Of a stretch of DNA of 64,000 nucleotides, positions 16,573 through 24,741 are shown piece after piece. This DNA comes from Flavobacterium gyeonganense (GTDB lineage: Bacteria > Bacteroidota > Bacteroidia > Flavobacteriales > Flavobacteriaceae), in NCBI RefSeq assembly GCF_029625295.1, contig NZ_CP121112.1, positions 2,542,001-2,606,000 on the forward strand, written 5' to 3'. The translations under genes were made by a program, and so were the position numbers. Position 1 is the stretch's first letter, and the number at the start of each line of letters is the position of its first letter. The notes beneath the pieces are model-generated. The model was given only the letters and a program-made list of their open reading frames with translations, made no database searches and had not been told where the DNA came from.

Positions 16573-16645
16573 TGGTACCTCCAGGGATCGAACCAGGGAC
16601 ACATGGATTTTCAGTCCATTGCTCTACCATCTGAGCTAAGGTACC
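16573..16645 (-). tRNA. tRNA-Phe (GAA)
   Basis: A 73-nt cloverleaf on the reverse strand. The acceptor stem is GGTACCT with AGGTACC, the D arm is TAGCTCAGATGGTAGAGCA, and the anticodon arm is ATGGA-CTGAAAA-TCCAT with anticodon GAA. The T arm is CCTGGTTCGATCCCTGG and the discriminator is A. CCA is not encoded. Confidence 0.96.
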
Positions 16646-16705
16646 TTGCTTATTAATTCACTTTGTTTCTGTTTCCGTTTGTTTCTGTGAACGTGTTTGC
16701 GGGTG

Positions 16706-16737
16706 CAAAGATAGAATCATTTTTCGTTTATCCAAAA
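16706..16737 (-). promoter_or_regulatory. Promoter of tRNA-Phe
   Basis: On the minus strand TTTTG (ending at 16733) is followed by a spacer of about 19 bases and TATCTTTG (16706-16713), an exact TAnnTTTG match. The leader of about 60 bases before the tRNA is C/A-rich. Confidence 0.75.
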
Positions 16738-16788
16738 CATTTTTTTAAAAAAATCAATTCGTACCTTCGCTGAGGTAAATAAATAAAT

Positions 16789-17523
16789 ATGGTTTTAACA
16801 GTTGATGTTGGTAATACCCGAATTAAAGCTGCTGTCTTTGAGGGAAGTACTGTTCTTGGTAGTTTTGTTTTTGAGAAAGACCAGCTTGAAAAAGAAATTA
16901 AAAAAATTTTAAAAAAATTTCAAAACTGCTCAGATTTGGTAGTGGCATCAGTCGGAAATATCGAAAAACAGTCTTTTCTGGCTTTCGAAAAACAGCTTGC
17001 CATTCATTTTTTGACGCACGAAGATCCATTCCCTTTCATAAATAAATATGCAACACCAAAAACCTTAGGGATAGACAGGATGGTTTTAGCCGCCGGTGCA
17101 ACTTTGCAGTTCCCAAAACAAAACAGATTGGTTATTGATGCCGGCACTTGTATTACCTATGATTTTATCGACGAATCGGATCATTATTGGGGCGGTGCCA
17201 TTTCGCCCGGCTTACGATTACGGTATGAAGCATTGCATAATTATACTGCAAGACTGCCTTTGCTGTCTTTAGAAGTTCCGGAATCCTATATCGGTAATAC
17301 TACTGCACAGGCGATACATTCAGGTGTTGTAAATGGTTTCGTCTATGAGATTGACGGTTTTATCGATGAATATCGTACAAATTTTCCAAATTTTATAATA
17401 ATTTTAACGGGAGGCGATACAGATTTTTTGGCTAAACGATTAAAAAATACCATATTTGCCAATTCAAATTTCTTGCTTGAGAGTTTGAACCAAACATTTC
17501 AATATAAAATCAACAATGATTAA
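16789..17523 (+). CDS. coaX: Type III pantothenate kinase
   Basis: 244 residues, the normal CoaX length. The motifs are LTVDVGNTRIKAAVFEG (phosphate-binding, Asp near residue 5), GIDRMVLAAGA (substrate loop), LVIDAGTCITYDFID (second Asp motif), and WGGAISPGLRLRYEALHNYTARLP. It phosphorylates pantothenate with ATP, the first step of coenzyme A synthesis, in the cytoplasm. TACCTTCG at 16762-16769 may be its -7 box. Its end overlaps the next gene by 8 bp, so the two are translationally linked. Confidence 0.95.
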   Translation: MVLTVDVGNTRIKAAVFEGSTVLGSFVFEKDQLEKEIKKILKKFQNCSDLVVASVGNIEKQSFLAFEKQLAIHFLTHEDPFPFINKYATPKTLGIDRMVLAAGATLQFPKQNRLVIDAGTCITYDFIDESDHYWGGAISPGLRLRYEALHNYTARLPLLSLEVPESYIGNTTAQAIHSGVVNGFVYEIDGFIDEYRTNFPNFIIILTGGDTDFLAKRLKNTIFANSNFLLESLNQTFQYKINND

Positions 17524-18742
17524 AAAAATTATACTAAGCGCTTGTTTGCTTATCTCGTTCGTTTCATTCGCTCAGCAAGGTACTGCCTCACCATATTCTT
17601 TTTACGGAATTGGTGATGTGAAATTTAAGGGAACCATAGAAAACAGGTCGATGGCAGGTGTTTCAGTAGAGCAGGACAGTATACATCTGAATGTGGAAAA
17701 CCCAGCAAGTTATGCCAGTCTTATACAAACAACTTTTACTGTTGGTGGGACTTATGGGACTTCAAAATTAAAATCTGAAAATGCGCAGGCCAGCACTACA
17801 AGATCGACTTTTGATTATTTACTTTTAGGGATACCAATGGGAAAATTTGGCGTTGGATTTGGATTGATCCCGGTTTCATCAGTTGGATATAAAATCAGGA
17901 ATGATCAGTCTGATGACATCAATGGAAAAAGCAGTCAATATGAAGGAAAAGGTGGTGTGAACAAAGTTTTTTTAGCATTAGCCTATAAAATAAAGCCAAA
18001 TTGGAATATAGGTGCTGATATGCAATATAATTTTGGAAAGATCGAAACAACTGGTATTAAAGCTATTACAGGAGTTGAAAGTGGTACAAGAGAAATTAAT
18101 ACTTCAACATTATCCGGGACTAATTTCAATATTGGTACAATGTATCAGACTAAGATTTATAAAAAAACGGAGTTGTTTACGAGTTTAGCCTATACATTTG
18201 GAAGTAATTTGAATTCAGAAACTGAAAGAACCATTCAGGTAGATGGAGATGCTGCAATAGTGACAGATACGCCTGATAGTGTTTTAAAAATGTCGAATAA
18301 AGTAACTATAGGTGCAGGTATTGGAGAAGCAAGAAAATGGCTGGTAGGGAGTTCATTAGCTTTTCAGGGTGCTGGAGATTTTAAGAATTCTTACAATACT
18401 ACTGACAATGTACGTTATGAAAAATATACTAAATATGCTATCGGGGGGTATTATCTTCCAAATTATACCTCATTCACAAGTTATTTTAGCAGGATAACGT
18501 ACAGGGCAGGTTTTAAATATGAAAAAATTGGTCTTGTAGTTAATAATGAATCTATAAAAGATGTTGGTGTTTCAGTAGGAGCGGGCTTTCCTATTACAGG
18601 AAGTTTTTCCAGTGTCAATTTTGGAATTGAATATGGTAAAAAAGGAACGGTTTCTGCAAATTTAGTTCAGGAAAATTATATAAATTTCAGCCTTAGTTTC
18701 TCTTTCAATGACAAATGGTTTGTGAAAAATAAATTCAACTAA
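17516..18742 (+). CDS. Putative outer-membrane beta-barrel protein
   Basis: 408 residues with a signal peptide (1-19, ending SFAQQG). The body is a series of amphipathic beta strands (GTASPYSFYGIGDVKF, FGVGFGLIPVSSVGYKI, NWNIGADMQYNFGKI, INFSLSFSFNDKWF) and ends in an aromatic-rich strand, as outer-membrane barrels do. Bacteroidetes genes of this type commonly follow coaX. It overlaps coaX by 8 bp and precedes lptC. It may be FadL/OmpP1-like; transport function is not established. Confidence 0.75.
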   Translation: MIKKIILSACLLISFVSFAQQGTASPYSFYGIGDVKFKGTIENRSMAGVSVEQDSIHLNVENPASYASLIQTTFTVGGTYGTSKLKSENAQASTTRSTFDYLLLGIPMGKFGVGFGLIPVSSVGYKIRNDQSDDINGKSSQYEGKGGVNKVFLALAYKIKPNWNIGADMQYNFGKIETTGIKAITGVESGTREINTSTLSGTNFNIGTMYQTKIYKKTELFTSLAYTFGSNLNSETERTIQVDGDAAIVTDTPDSVLKMSNKVTIGAGIGEARKWLVGSSLAFQGAGDFKNSYNTTDNVRYEKYTKYAIGGYYLPNYTSFTSYFSRITYRAGFKYEKIGLVVNNESIKDVGVSVGAGFPITGSFSSVNFGIEYGKKGTVSANLVQENYINFSLSFSFNDKWFVKNKFN

Positions 18743-18751
18743 TGTGTAAAC

Positions 18752-18766
18752 TTATGTTTTCATAAG
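18752..18766. other. Short hairpin behind the barrel gene
   Basis: CTTATG-TTTT-CATAAG forms a perfect 6-bp stem with a 4-base loop, 9 bp behind the stop of the barrel gene and ahead of the lptC -7 box. There is no T tract, so it may be regulatory rather than a terminator. Confidence 0.35.
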
Positions 18767-18781
18767 CTCAATACAATTTAC

Positions 18782-18789
18782 TACATTTG
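18782..18789 (+). promoter_or_regulatory. -7 box directly before lptC
   Basis: TACATTTG is an exact TAnnTTTG match. It ends 4 bases before the lptC ATG, so a transcript from here would have almost no leader. No clear -33 TTG is present at 18-20 bp spacing. Confidence 0.35.
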
Positions 18790-18793
18790 GCGA

Positions 18794-19351
18794 ATGAATT
18801 TACCAAAAAGATATACTATTATAACCGTTGTCACAGTTTTTACTGTGACACTGTTTTTTGGGTGTGAAAGTAATTTTAAAGAAGTCCAGAAAATTAATTA
18901 TTCAGAATTTTTTCCGGCTACAGATGCTGATACAATCAATATAAAATATACAGATTCAGGGCGCATCACCGGCGTTCTCAAAAGTCGCAAAATGCTGGAT
19001 TATGCAAGCGTTGATTTTCCTTTTACAGAATTTCCTAAAGGAATTGATGTTACATTATATGATAAAAAACAAAAGCGCACTTTTATTTTAGCTAATTATG
19101 CTGTTTCATATAAAGAGACAGGAATAATTGATTTACAGGGAAAAGTAAAAATTACTTCTGAAGCCGGGCAGGTACTTGAAACAGAGCAATTGTATTTTGA
19201 TCAGAAAAATGAATGGTTTTATACGGAAAGAAAATTTAAACTGACAGATGCAAAAGGAGTCTCGTATGGTCAGGGAATCGATTTTAGCAAGGATTTTAAA
19301 GTGATAAATTCACAAAGAGTAAGCGGGGAAATTGAAGCCGACGAAGATTAA
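18794..19351 (+). CDS. lptC: LPS export ABC transporter periplasmic protein LptC
   Basis: 185 residues. The N-terminal hydrophobic segment ends TLFFGCESNF, so it may be a lipoprotein. It is followed by a beta-jellyroll typical of LptC/OstA (GRITGVLKSRKMLDYASVDFPFTEFPKGIDVTLYD, then YAVSYKETGIIDLQGKVKITSEAGQVLETEQLYFDQKNEWFYTERKF). LptC takes lipopolysaccharide from LptB2FG and passes it to LptA on its way to the outer membrane. It is followed by two short-gap genes in the same direction. Confidence 0.88.
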   Translation: MNLPKRYTIITVVTVFTVTLFFGCESNFKEVQKINYSEFFPATDADTINIKYTDSGRITGVLKSRKMLDYASVDFPFTEFPKGIDVTLYDKKQKRTFILANYAVSYKETGIIDLQGKVKITSEAGQVLETEQLYFDQKNEWFYTERKFKLTDAKGVSYGQGIDFSKDFKVINSQRVSGEIEADED

Positions 19352-19361
19352 AATATAGATT

Positions 19362-19556
19362 ATGAATTATTTAAAATATACACAATACGTTTACTTGTTA
19401 ATTGCAGTTGCTTTTATTTATGATGGCATTACTAAGCTTAGTGAGCCTGAGGGGACTTACTGGCTAAGTTTCTTAATTGCTGGCGTGAGCGTGTTTATGT
19501 TTTTCTTCAGAAGAAAATTTTCTAAGAAATTCGATGATCATTATAAAAAAAAGTAG
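19362..19556 (+). CDS. Small two-helix membrane protein, conserved hypothetical
   Basis: 64 residues: MNYLKYTQYVYLLIAVAFIYDG, a short KLSEPEGTY linker, a second helix LSFLIAGVSVFMFFF, then a very basic tail (RRKFSKKFDDHYKKK). It starts 10 bp behind lptC and ends 3 bp before the CorC-like gene, so it is almost certainly in that operon. No function is known to me. Confidence 0.75.
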   Translation: MNYLKYTQYVYLLIAVAFIYDGITKLSEPEGTYWLSFLIAGVSVFMFFFRRKFSKKFDDHYKKK

Positions 19557-19559
19557 AGA

Positions 19560-20819
19560 ATGGAAATTAGTATTATAATACTATGTTTAATACTATCAGC
19601 CTTTTTTTCGGGAATGGAAATAGCTTTTGTTTCCTCTAATAAGATTTATCTAGAGATAGAAAAAAAACAGGATAATTTTATTTCCCGAATATTAACGAAA
19701 CTTACCGAAAAACCATCTAAGTTTATTGCAGCAATGCTTATTGGCAATAATGTAGCGTTGGTTGTTTATGGTTTTTTTACCGCAGATTTGATTCTGAAAT
19801 GCATCACAAATTTAGGATATCAGTTTTCTGGTTACACAAATTTGTTTCTTCTCACTTTAATAGCTACGTTTATTATTCTAATTACTGCGGAGTTTTTTCC
19901 AAAGGTTTTTTTTCAGATTTATGCTAATTCCTTAATTCGGATTTTTGCTGTTCCTGCTTATATTTTTTATCGGTTATTCTATTATGTCTCCACTTTTTTT
20001 ATCTGGATTTCAGATTTAATTCTAAGAAAATTTTTTAAGACTGAAGGCGATCAGGTACAGCTGTTTTTTAGTAAAACGGAACTCGGGAATTATATTACTG
20101 AGCAGATGAATGCTGTTGAAGACAATGAAGAAGTAGATTCTGAAATTCAGATTTTCCAAAACGCATTAGAATTTTCAGGTTTGAAAGCGCGTGATATAAT
20201 GACTCCCAGAACAGAAATTGCGGACATTGATTTATTCGATAGTGTGTCCGATCTCAAGGCGTTATTTATAGAAACAGGCTATTCTAAGATTATTGTAAGT
20301 CAAAATTCTCTTGATGATATTGTAGGTTATGTGCATTCTTTCGATTTGTTTAAGAAACCAAAATCAATAAAATCAGTTTTAATGGCAGTTGAGTTTGTGC
20401 CTGAAACAATTTTGATAAAAGATGCCTTAAGCCTGCTTATCAAAAAAAGAAAAAATGTTGCTGTTGTTTTAGATGAATATGGAGGGACTTCAGGCATTAT
20501 TACCATTGAAGATATTGTTGAGGAACTTTTTGGCGAAATTGAAGATGAACATGATCTGGATGAAGAATTGATAGAAGAGGAATTAGAGGGAGGGAAATAT
20601 CTTTTTTCTGCCAGGCTTGATGTGGCTTATCTTAATGAAACATACAAATTAGAAATTCCCGAAAGTGATTCTTATGGGACTTTAGGAGGGTTTATTGTAG
20701 ATTTTGCGAAGGATATTCCTGAAAAAGGCGAAAAAATCAGCATTGGAAACTATTTCTTCGTGATAGAAGAATGTTCTAACAAGAAAATCGAATTAGTAAA
20801 AATGACTGTAAAAGAATAA
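19560..20819 (+). CDS. CNNM/CorC-type transporter (hemolysin-like, DUF21 + CBS pair)
   Basis: 419 residues. An N-terminal DUF21 membrane domain (about 1-165, four hydrophobic segments, starting ISIIILCLILSAFFSGMEIAFVSSN) is followed by two CBS domains (about 205-325; ARDIMTPRTEIADIDL, VGYVHSFDLFKKP, VAVVLDEYGGTSGIITIEDIVEELFGEIEDEHD). The C-terminal CorC/HlyC domain is at about 340-417 (DVAYLNETYKLEIPE, GTLGGFIVDFAKDIPEKGE). Members are tied to Mg2+ or Co2+ efflux; the older name is hemolysin. It ends the lptC run. Confidence 0.9.
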   Translation: MEISIIILCLILSAFFSGMEIAFVSSNKIYLEIEKKQDNFISRILTKLTEKPSKFIAAMLIGNNVALVVYGFFTADLILKCITNLGYQFSGYTNLFLLTLIATFIILITAEFFPKVFFQIYANSLIRIFAVPAYIFYRLFYYVSTFFIWISDLILRKFFKTEGDQVQLFFSKTELGNYITEQMNAVEDNEEVDSEIQIFQNALEFSGLKARDIMTPRTEIADIDLFDSVSDLKALFIETGYSKIIVSQNSLDDIVGYVHSFDLFKKPKSIKSVLMAVEFVPETILIKDALSLLIKKRKNVAVVLDEYGGTSGIITIEDIVEELFGEIEDEHDLDEELIEEELEGGKYLFSARLDVAYLNETYKLEIPESDSYGTLGGFIVDFAKDIPEKGEKISIGNYFFVIEECSNKKIELVKMTVKE

Positions 20820-20866
20820 TTATTTTAAGAATTTTAAAAAAAGTCGAAAATAAAACACTAGTTGTA

Positions 20867-20895
20867 TTGTTATTAACCAGATAATTGTATTTTCG
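20867..20895 (+). promoter_or_regulatory. Promoter of the PpiD-like gene
   Basis: TTG at 20867-20869, an 18-base spacer, and TATTTTCG at 20888-20895 (one mismatch to TAnnTTTG). The gene starts 31 bases further on. Confidence 0.45.
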
Positions 20896-20926
20896 CAAAC
20901 TGAATATAAAATTAACGATAATAAAA

Positions 20927-23026
20927 ATGGCAGTTTTAGCAAAAATTAGACAGCGTTCCGCATTATTGATAGGAGTTATTGCACTTGCATTATTTGCATT
21001 TATAATACAGGATCTTTTCAATAGCGGTACTTTTGGTCAAAGTTCAAAAGATGTTGGAAGCATCGATGGAAAGGATATTTCATTTGAAGACTTTAGAGTT
21101 AAAGTTAGTAATGTTGAAAAAAGTGGACAAGGGATTACTTCTACTGAAGCTGCAAACAGAGTATGGGATCAGGAAGTTTCAATCGCTTTATTGTCAGCCC
21201 AATTTGATAAATTAGGATTGAGAGTAGGAGAGAAACACCTTTTGGAAGTTTTAAAATCGGATCCTAATATTGGTAAAAATCCAATATTCCTGAATGCTGC
21301 AGGTATGTTTGATATTGCAAAATTCAAAGAATACTTTAAAGCAAATCCTGAAGCAGCTCAGTTTATTACTGAAAAAGAAAAAGATGCTACCTTAAATGCG
21401 AAATTCCAAATCTACAATACACTTGTAAAATCAGGTCTTTATACTACAGCAAGCGAAGGAAAGCTGAAATATGAAATGGAAGCTAATAAAGTAGATTTTT
21501 CATATGCTGCTGCCTTATATTCTTCTATTAAAGATAGTGAAGTAAAAATTTCTGACTCAGAGATTGTGGATTACATGAAGAAAAACGAGAAAAAATTTAA
21601 AGCAGATGCTACTCGTGAAATTCAGTATGTATTAGTAGAAGATAAACCTTCTAAAGAAGATGAAGCTGAAATTAAAGCTAAAATTACATCATTATTAAAC
21701 GGAAGAGTAGAGTACAATGCTAAAACTGGTAAAAATGATACATTACCTGGATTTAGAAATGCTAAAAACATTGCTGAATTTGTAAATGCTAATTCAGACG
21801 TGCCTTACGATTCAACGTATATCGCTAAAAATTCTTTACCTGCAGTTGACGCTGATAAATTATTCAGTTTAGCTCCAGGTCAGATTTATGGACCATATGT
21901 TTTTGGAAAATACTATGCTATTTCTAAATCTTTAGGATTTAAAGCAGGTGTTAACGCAAAAGCAAGTCATATCTTAATTGGATATGAAGGATCTCAGACT
22001 CCAAACCAGAAAGAAAAGAGAACAAAAGAAGAAGCTAAAGCTAAAGCTGAAGATATTTTAAAACAAGTTCAGGCTAATCCTGATAGTTTTATGATGCTTG
22101 CTTTTACAAGCTCTGATGACTCATCTGCACAGCAAGGTGGTGATTTAGGATATTTTGGTCCAAACCAGATGGTAAAACCATTTAATGATTTTGTATTCAG
22201 TAACGGAATTGGAAAAGTTGGTTTGGTTGAAACTCCTTTCGGATTCCACGTTATCAAAATTACAGATAAACAAGACGGAATTCGTTTAGCTACAATTGCT
22301 CAAAAAATTCAGCCTTCTGAAGCAACATCTGATAAAGTATTTACACTGGCAACTAAATTTGAAATGGATGCTGCTGATAAAGATTTTAATGCTACTGCTA
22401 AACAATTAGGATTAAAAGTTGAAGCTCCTGTAACGGCTAAAGCTATGGATGAATCTTTTGGGCCATTAGGAAACCAGCGTGCTATTGTAAGATGGGCATT
22501 TGATAAAGAAACAAAAGAAGGAGATGTTAAACGTTTTGAAATAGCAAATATTGGCCACGTAATTGCACAATACAAAAGCGAAAACAAATCAGGTTTAGTA
22601 TCTGTTACACTGGCAAGACCTTATGTAGAGCCAATCCTTAAAAACAAGAAAAAAGCAGAAATCTTAAAAGCTAAAATGACAGGTTCAAGTATTGAAGCTA
22701 TCGCTAAGAGTGCAGGAGTAAAAGTGCAACAAGCAACAAATGTTACTTTAGATAATCCGGTATTGCCTGGAGGTGTGGGTCAGGAGCCTAAAGTAGTAGG
22801 TAATGCATTTGCATTAGCTGCTAATAAAGTATCTGCTCCAATTGAAGGAAATACAGGTGTATATGTTGTGAAAAATATTAAAACAATTAAAGCACCAGCA
22901 TTGCCAAATCATGCTGAGTATGTATCTAAGGTGAAAGCTCAAAGCGCATCTGATGCAAGCAGAATTTTACTAGCTTTAAAAAATAACGCTAAAATCGAAG
23001 ACAACAGATTGCAGTTTAATTACTAA
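20927..23026 (+). CDS. PpiD/SurA-type peptidyl-prolyl isomerase, membrane-anchored
   Basis: 699 residues from the ATG at 20927 (MAVLAKIRQRSALLIGVIAL). An earlier in-frame ATG at 20885 lies inside the promoter and is rejected. One N-terminal helix (about 12-30) anchors it to the inner membrane, with the rest in the periplasm. A SurA_N-like chaperone region (about 36-230) is followed by a parvulin PPIC domain (about 345-450: KASHILIGYEG, DDSSAQQGGDLGYFGPNQMVKPFNDFVFS, VGLVETPFGFHVIKITDK) and a second, weaker rotamase-like part. It assists folding of exported and outer-membrane proteins. It is monocistronic, ending at a very long terminator. Confidence 0.92.
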   Translation: MAVLAKIRQRSALLIGVIALALFAFIIQDLFNSGTFGQSSKDVGSIDGKDISFEDFRVKVSNVEKSGQGITSTEAANRVWDQEVSIALLSAQFDKLGLRVGEKHLLEVLKSDPNIGKNPIFLNAAGMFDIAKFKEYFKANPEAAQFITEKEKDATLNAKFQIYNTLVKSGLYTTASEGKLKYEMEANKVDFSYAAALYSSIKDSEVKISDSEIVDYMKKNEKKFKADATREIQYVLVEDKPSKEDEAEIKAKITSLLNGRVEYNAKTGKNDTLPGFRNAKNIAEFVNANSDVPYDSTYIAKNSLPAVDADKLFSLAPGQIYGPYVFGKYYAISKSLGFKAGVNAKASHILIGYEGSQTPNQKEKRTKEEAKAKAEDILKQVQANPDSFMMLAFTSSDDSSAQQGGDLGYFGPNQMVKPFNDFVFSNGIGKVGLVETPFGFHVIKITDKQDGIRLATIAQKIQPSEATSDKVFTLATKFEMDAADKDFNATAKQLGLKVEAPVTAKAMDESFGPLGNQRAIVRWAFDKETKEGDVKRFEIANIGHVIAQYKSENKSGLVSVTLARPYVEPILKNKKKAEILKAKMTGSSIEAIAKSAGVKVQQATNVTLDNPVLPGGVGQEPKVVGNAFALAANKVSAPIEGNTGVYVVKNIKTIKAPALPNHAEYVSKVKAQSASDASRILLALKNNAKIEDNRLQFNY

Positions 23027-23034
23027 TAGTAATA

Positions 23035-23088
23035 AAAACAAAGAAAAACCCGAAATGTATTAATACATTTCGGGTTTTTCTTTGTTTT
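23035..23088 (+). terminator. 54-bp perfect palindrome terminator
   Basis: The sequence is identical to its own reverse complement over 54 bases, centred at 23061/23062 (core AAATGTATTAATACATTT flanked by CCCG/CGGG and long A and T runs). It begins 8 bp after the ppiD-like stop. The stem with A tract before and T tract after would stop transcription from either side. Confidence 0.9.
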
Positions 23089-23287
23089 AAAACTACTTTG
23101 TAAGATTTTATTGTAGTATTTAAAAGTGTTTTTCTAATGTTATATAGAGGTAATAGAAATATGATTTAAAAAATTTGGGATATTCAAATTATTGCATTTA
23201 ATTTGTCAGAATTTTTGTTTTAACAAAAGTAAATTACGAGAAATATGATAGATAATTATATTAATAATCAGATATTTAATTTGTTTT

Positions 23288-23728
23288 ATGTTTAAGTTTT
23301 TTAGAAAAAAAGCTAAAGTGTATTCCAAAATTGAAAATCATATTTTTGGAATCATAACAGAACTTTTAAAAGTTAGCAGTACTGACATAAATGTTGACGA
23401 ATTAGGAGGTAAATACTACTTAAGTAATGAAGAACAACATTTTAAAGTTACTATTCTAAGTAACGATTATGTTATCAGGCTAACCAATACCCGGGATTCT
23501 GTTGCTGAGAAATATGACAAAGTTTTTGTAGAAGATGTTTTAAGGGCTGTAAAGGAAGAAAAACACCGCAGAATGGAGCTTGTATATGATTCTATTACGA
23601 ACAGTATAGAAAAAATGGCAGAACGTTTACACAACACTCTCATTGAATCTAATGAACAGGAGAGTCAAAAAGTTCGGCAGCTTAAAACAAAAATTACAAA
23701 AGAAAACGATAAAAAGGTAAATTATTAA
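23288..23728 (+). CDS. Conserved hypothetical cytoplasmic protein
   Basis: 146 residues, with no signal peptide and no membrane segment. It begins with a basic stretch (MFKFFRKKAKVYSKIE). A mixed alpha/beta middle (YYLSNEEQHFKVTILSNDYVIRLTNTRDSVAEKYDKVFVEDVLRAVKEE) is followed by a long charged helix to the end that could be a coiled coil (KMAERLHNTLIESNEQESQKVRQLKTKITKEN). I do not recognise a family. It is convergent with the GHMP kinase gene with 8 bp between the stops and no terminator between them. Confidence 0.7.
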   Translation: MFKFFRKKAKVYSKIENHIFGIITELLKVSSTDINVDELGGKYYLSNEEQHFKVTILSNDYVIRLTNTRDSVAEKYDKVFVEDVLRAVKEEKHRRMELVYDSITNSIEKMAERLHNTLIESNEQESQKVRQLKTKITKENDKKVNY

Positions 23729-23736
23729 TACAGTTA

Positions 23737-24651
23737 TTACAATATCATTTCGTCATAAGTAAGGATAGTTTCATAACCTCTAGAGTTAAAATAAGCTTTG
23801 GGATTTTCTTTAGAAACGACCATCACAAAATCACCGCCCCAGGCACCAAGACTTTTAACTACTCCGTTAAAATCGGGAAAAGTTTTTTCTTTAATAGTCT
23901 GCACTTCTAGTATATCACTCAAATGTATTTCGTGATTTTCCAATGCATGAGCAAATTCTCTTATTGTTTTTGCTTCGATGACTGCATTTGTAATTCTGTT
24001 ATTGTCGATTATATTTTTGGCTAAATGATTGTTTTTATTATTGTAGTACGCGTTAATGGCTCTTTTACTGCTTTGTTTTTTATTTAGATAAACAAAATAG
24101 ATGTTTTGAGTATAATCAGGATAAAAGTTTATGGGTTCTACAATTGGTAAGTTGTTTTCCAGGTGATAGATAATAGGTGTGTCATTTTGTGCACAGGCAA
24201 TATCATAGCCGCTGCCTCCAAAACTATTTTTAAGCAAAGTAAAAGCATCAATTTGTGTCCACTGCGCAATATTGTTTAATAAGGTAGAAGATGTACCAAG
24301 TCCCCAGTTTTTTGGAAAGGTAAGTTCTGTAGTGACTTTGTATCCGTTGGCATTCTCTATGAAAACAGGATTTAAAAGATAGGCTTCGTGTAAAATAGTA
24401 ACCAACGTTGTTTTTACAGATTCAGTTGCTGCATTTATATTATTAATTATTTCATCGAACGAAATAATATCTTCAAACCAGATTTTTCCGTCAACATTGT
24501 AACTTTTCCATTGAATTTTCTTGTCTGAGCTATTTTCTATAATCAGGTTTTGACCAAATTTTGTGGGCAATGCCAAAGCTTTTGCCCCGTCAAGAACTAA
24601 ATATTCTCCTGTAATTAAAAGTTTTCCGTTGCTGTAAAAGGTTGTTTTCAT
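23737..24651 (-). CDS. GYDIA-family GHMP kinase (mevalonate pathway)
   Basis: 304 residues. The motifs are LLITGEYLVLDGAKALALPTKFGQ (N-terminal GHMP motif), FPKNWGLGTSSTLLNNIAQW (phosphate-binding loop near residue 115), and FGGSGYDIACAQNDTPIIY, the signature that gives the family its name. GGDFVMVV is the C-terminal motif. GHMP kinases of this pathway phosphorylate mevalonate or phosphomevalonate. The gene follows HMG-CoA reductase on the same strand, supporting a role in isoprenoid precursor synthesis. A 74-bp repeat fills the gap between the two genes. Confidence 0.9.
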   Translation of the reverse strand: MKTTFYSNGKLLITGEYLVLDGAKALALPTKFGQNLIIENSSDKKIQWKSYNVDGKIWFEDIISFDEIINNINAATESVKTTLVTILHEAYLLNPVFIENANGYKVTTELTFPKNWGLGTSSTLLNNIAQWTQIDAFTLLKNSFGGSGYDIACAQNDTPIIYHLENNLPIVEPINFYPDYTQNIYFVYLNKKQSSKRAINAYYNNKNNHLAKNIIDNNRITNAVIEAKTIREFAHALENHEIHLSDILEVQTIKEKTFPDFNGVVKSLGAWGGDFVMVVSKENPKAYFNSRGYETILTYDEMIL

Positions 24652-24663
24652 TCTGTGTTTTTT

Positions 24664-24737
24664 AGCCCCGATAGTAGTGTAAATCCTTTTGTGCCGGGGT
24701 TCGGCGCAAAAGATTGAAACGAATAGCGGGAATAGCT
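24664..24737. repeat. 74-bp palindromic element, copy 1
   Basis: The left end is AGCCCCGATAGTAG and the right end is GCGGGAATAGCT. The centre forms a GC-rich stem (CTTTTGTGCCG with CGGCGCAAAAG, one G-U pair, 5-base loop). The outer arms also pair imperfectly (CCCGATAGTAGTGTAAATC against GATTGAAACGAATAGCGGG). It starts 4 bp after the HMG-CoA reductase stop and fills the gap to the GHMP kinase. It matches the element at 57646-57719 in length and in both ends. Confidence 0.8.
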
Positions 24738-24741
24738 TCTA

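Noticed and set aside
16646..16788. Riboswitch upstream of coaX
   Set aside because: The short region is occupied by the divergent tRNA-Phe promoter and leader, and no conserved aptamer-like pairing was seen.
20776..21021. Minus-strand frame over the PpiD-like gene start
   Set aside because: It is antisense to conserved coding sequence and a promoter, with no protein-like features.
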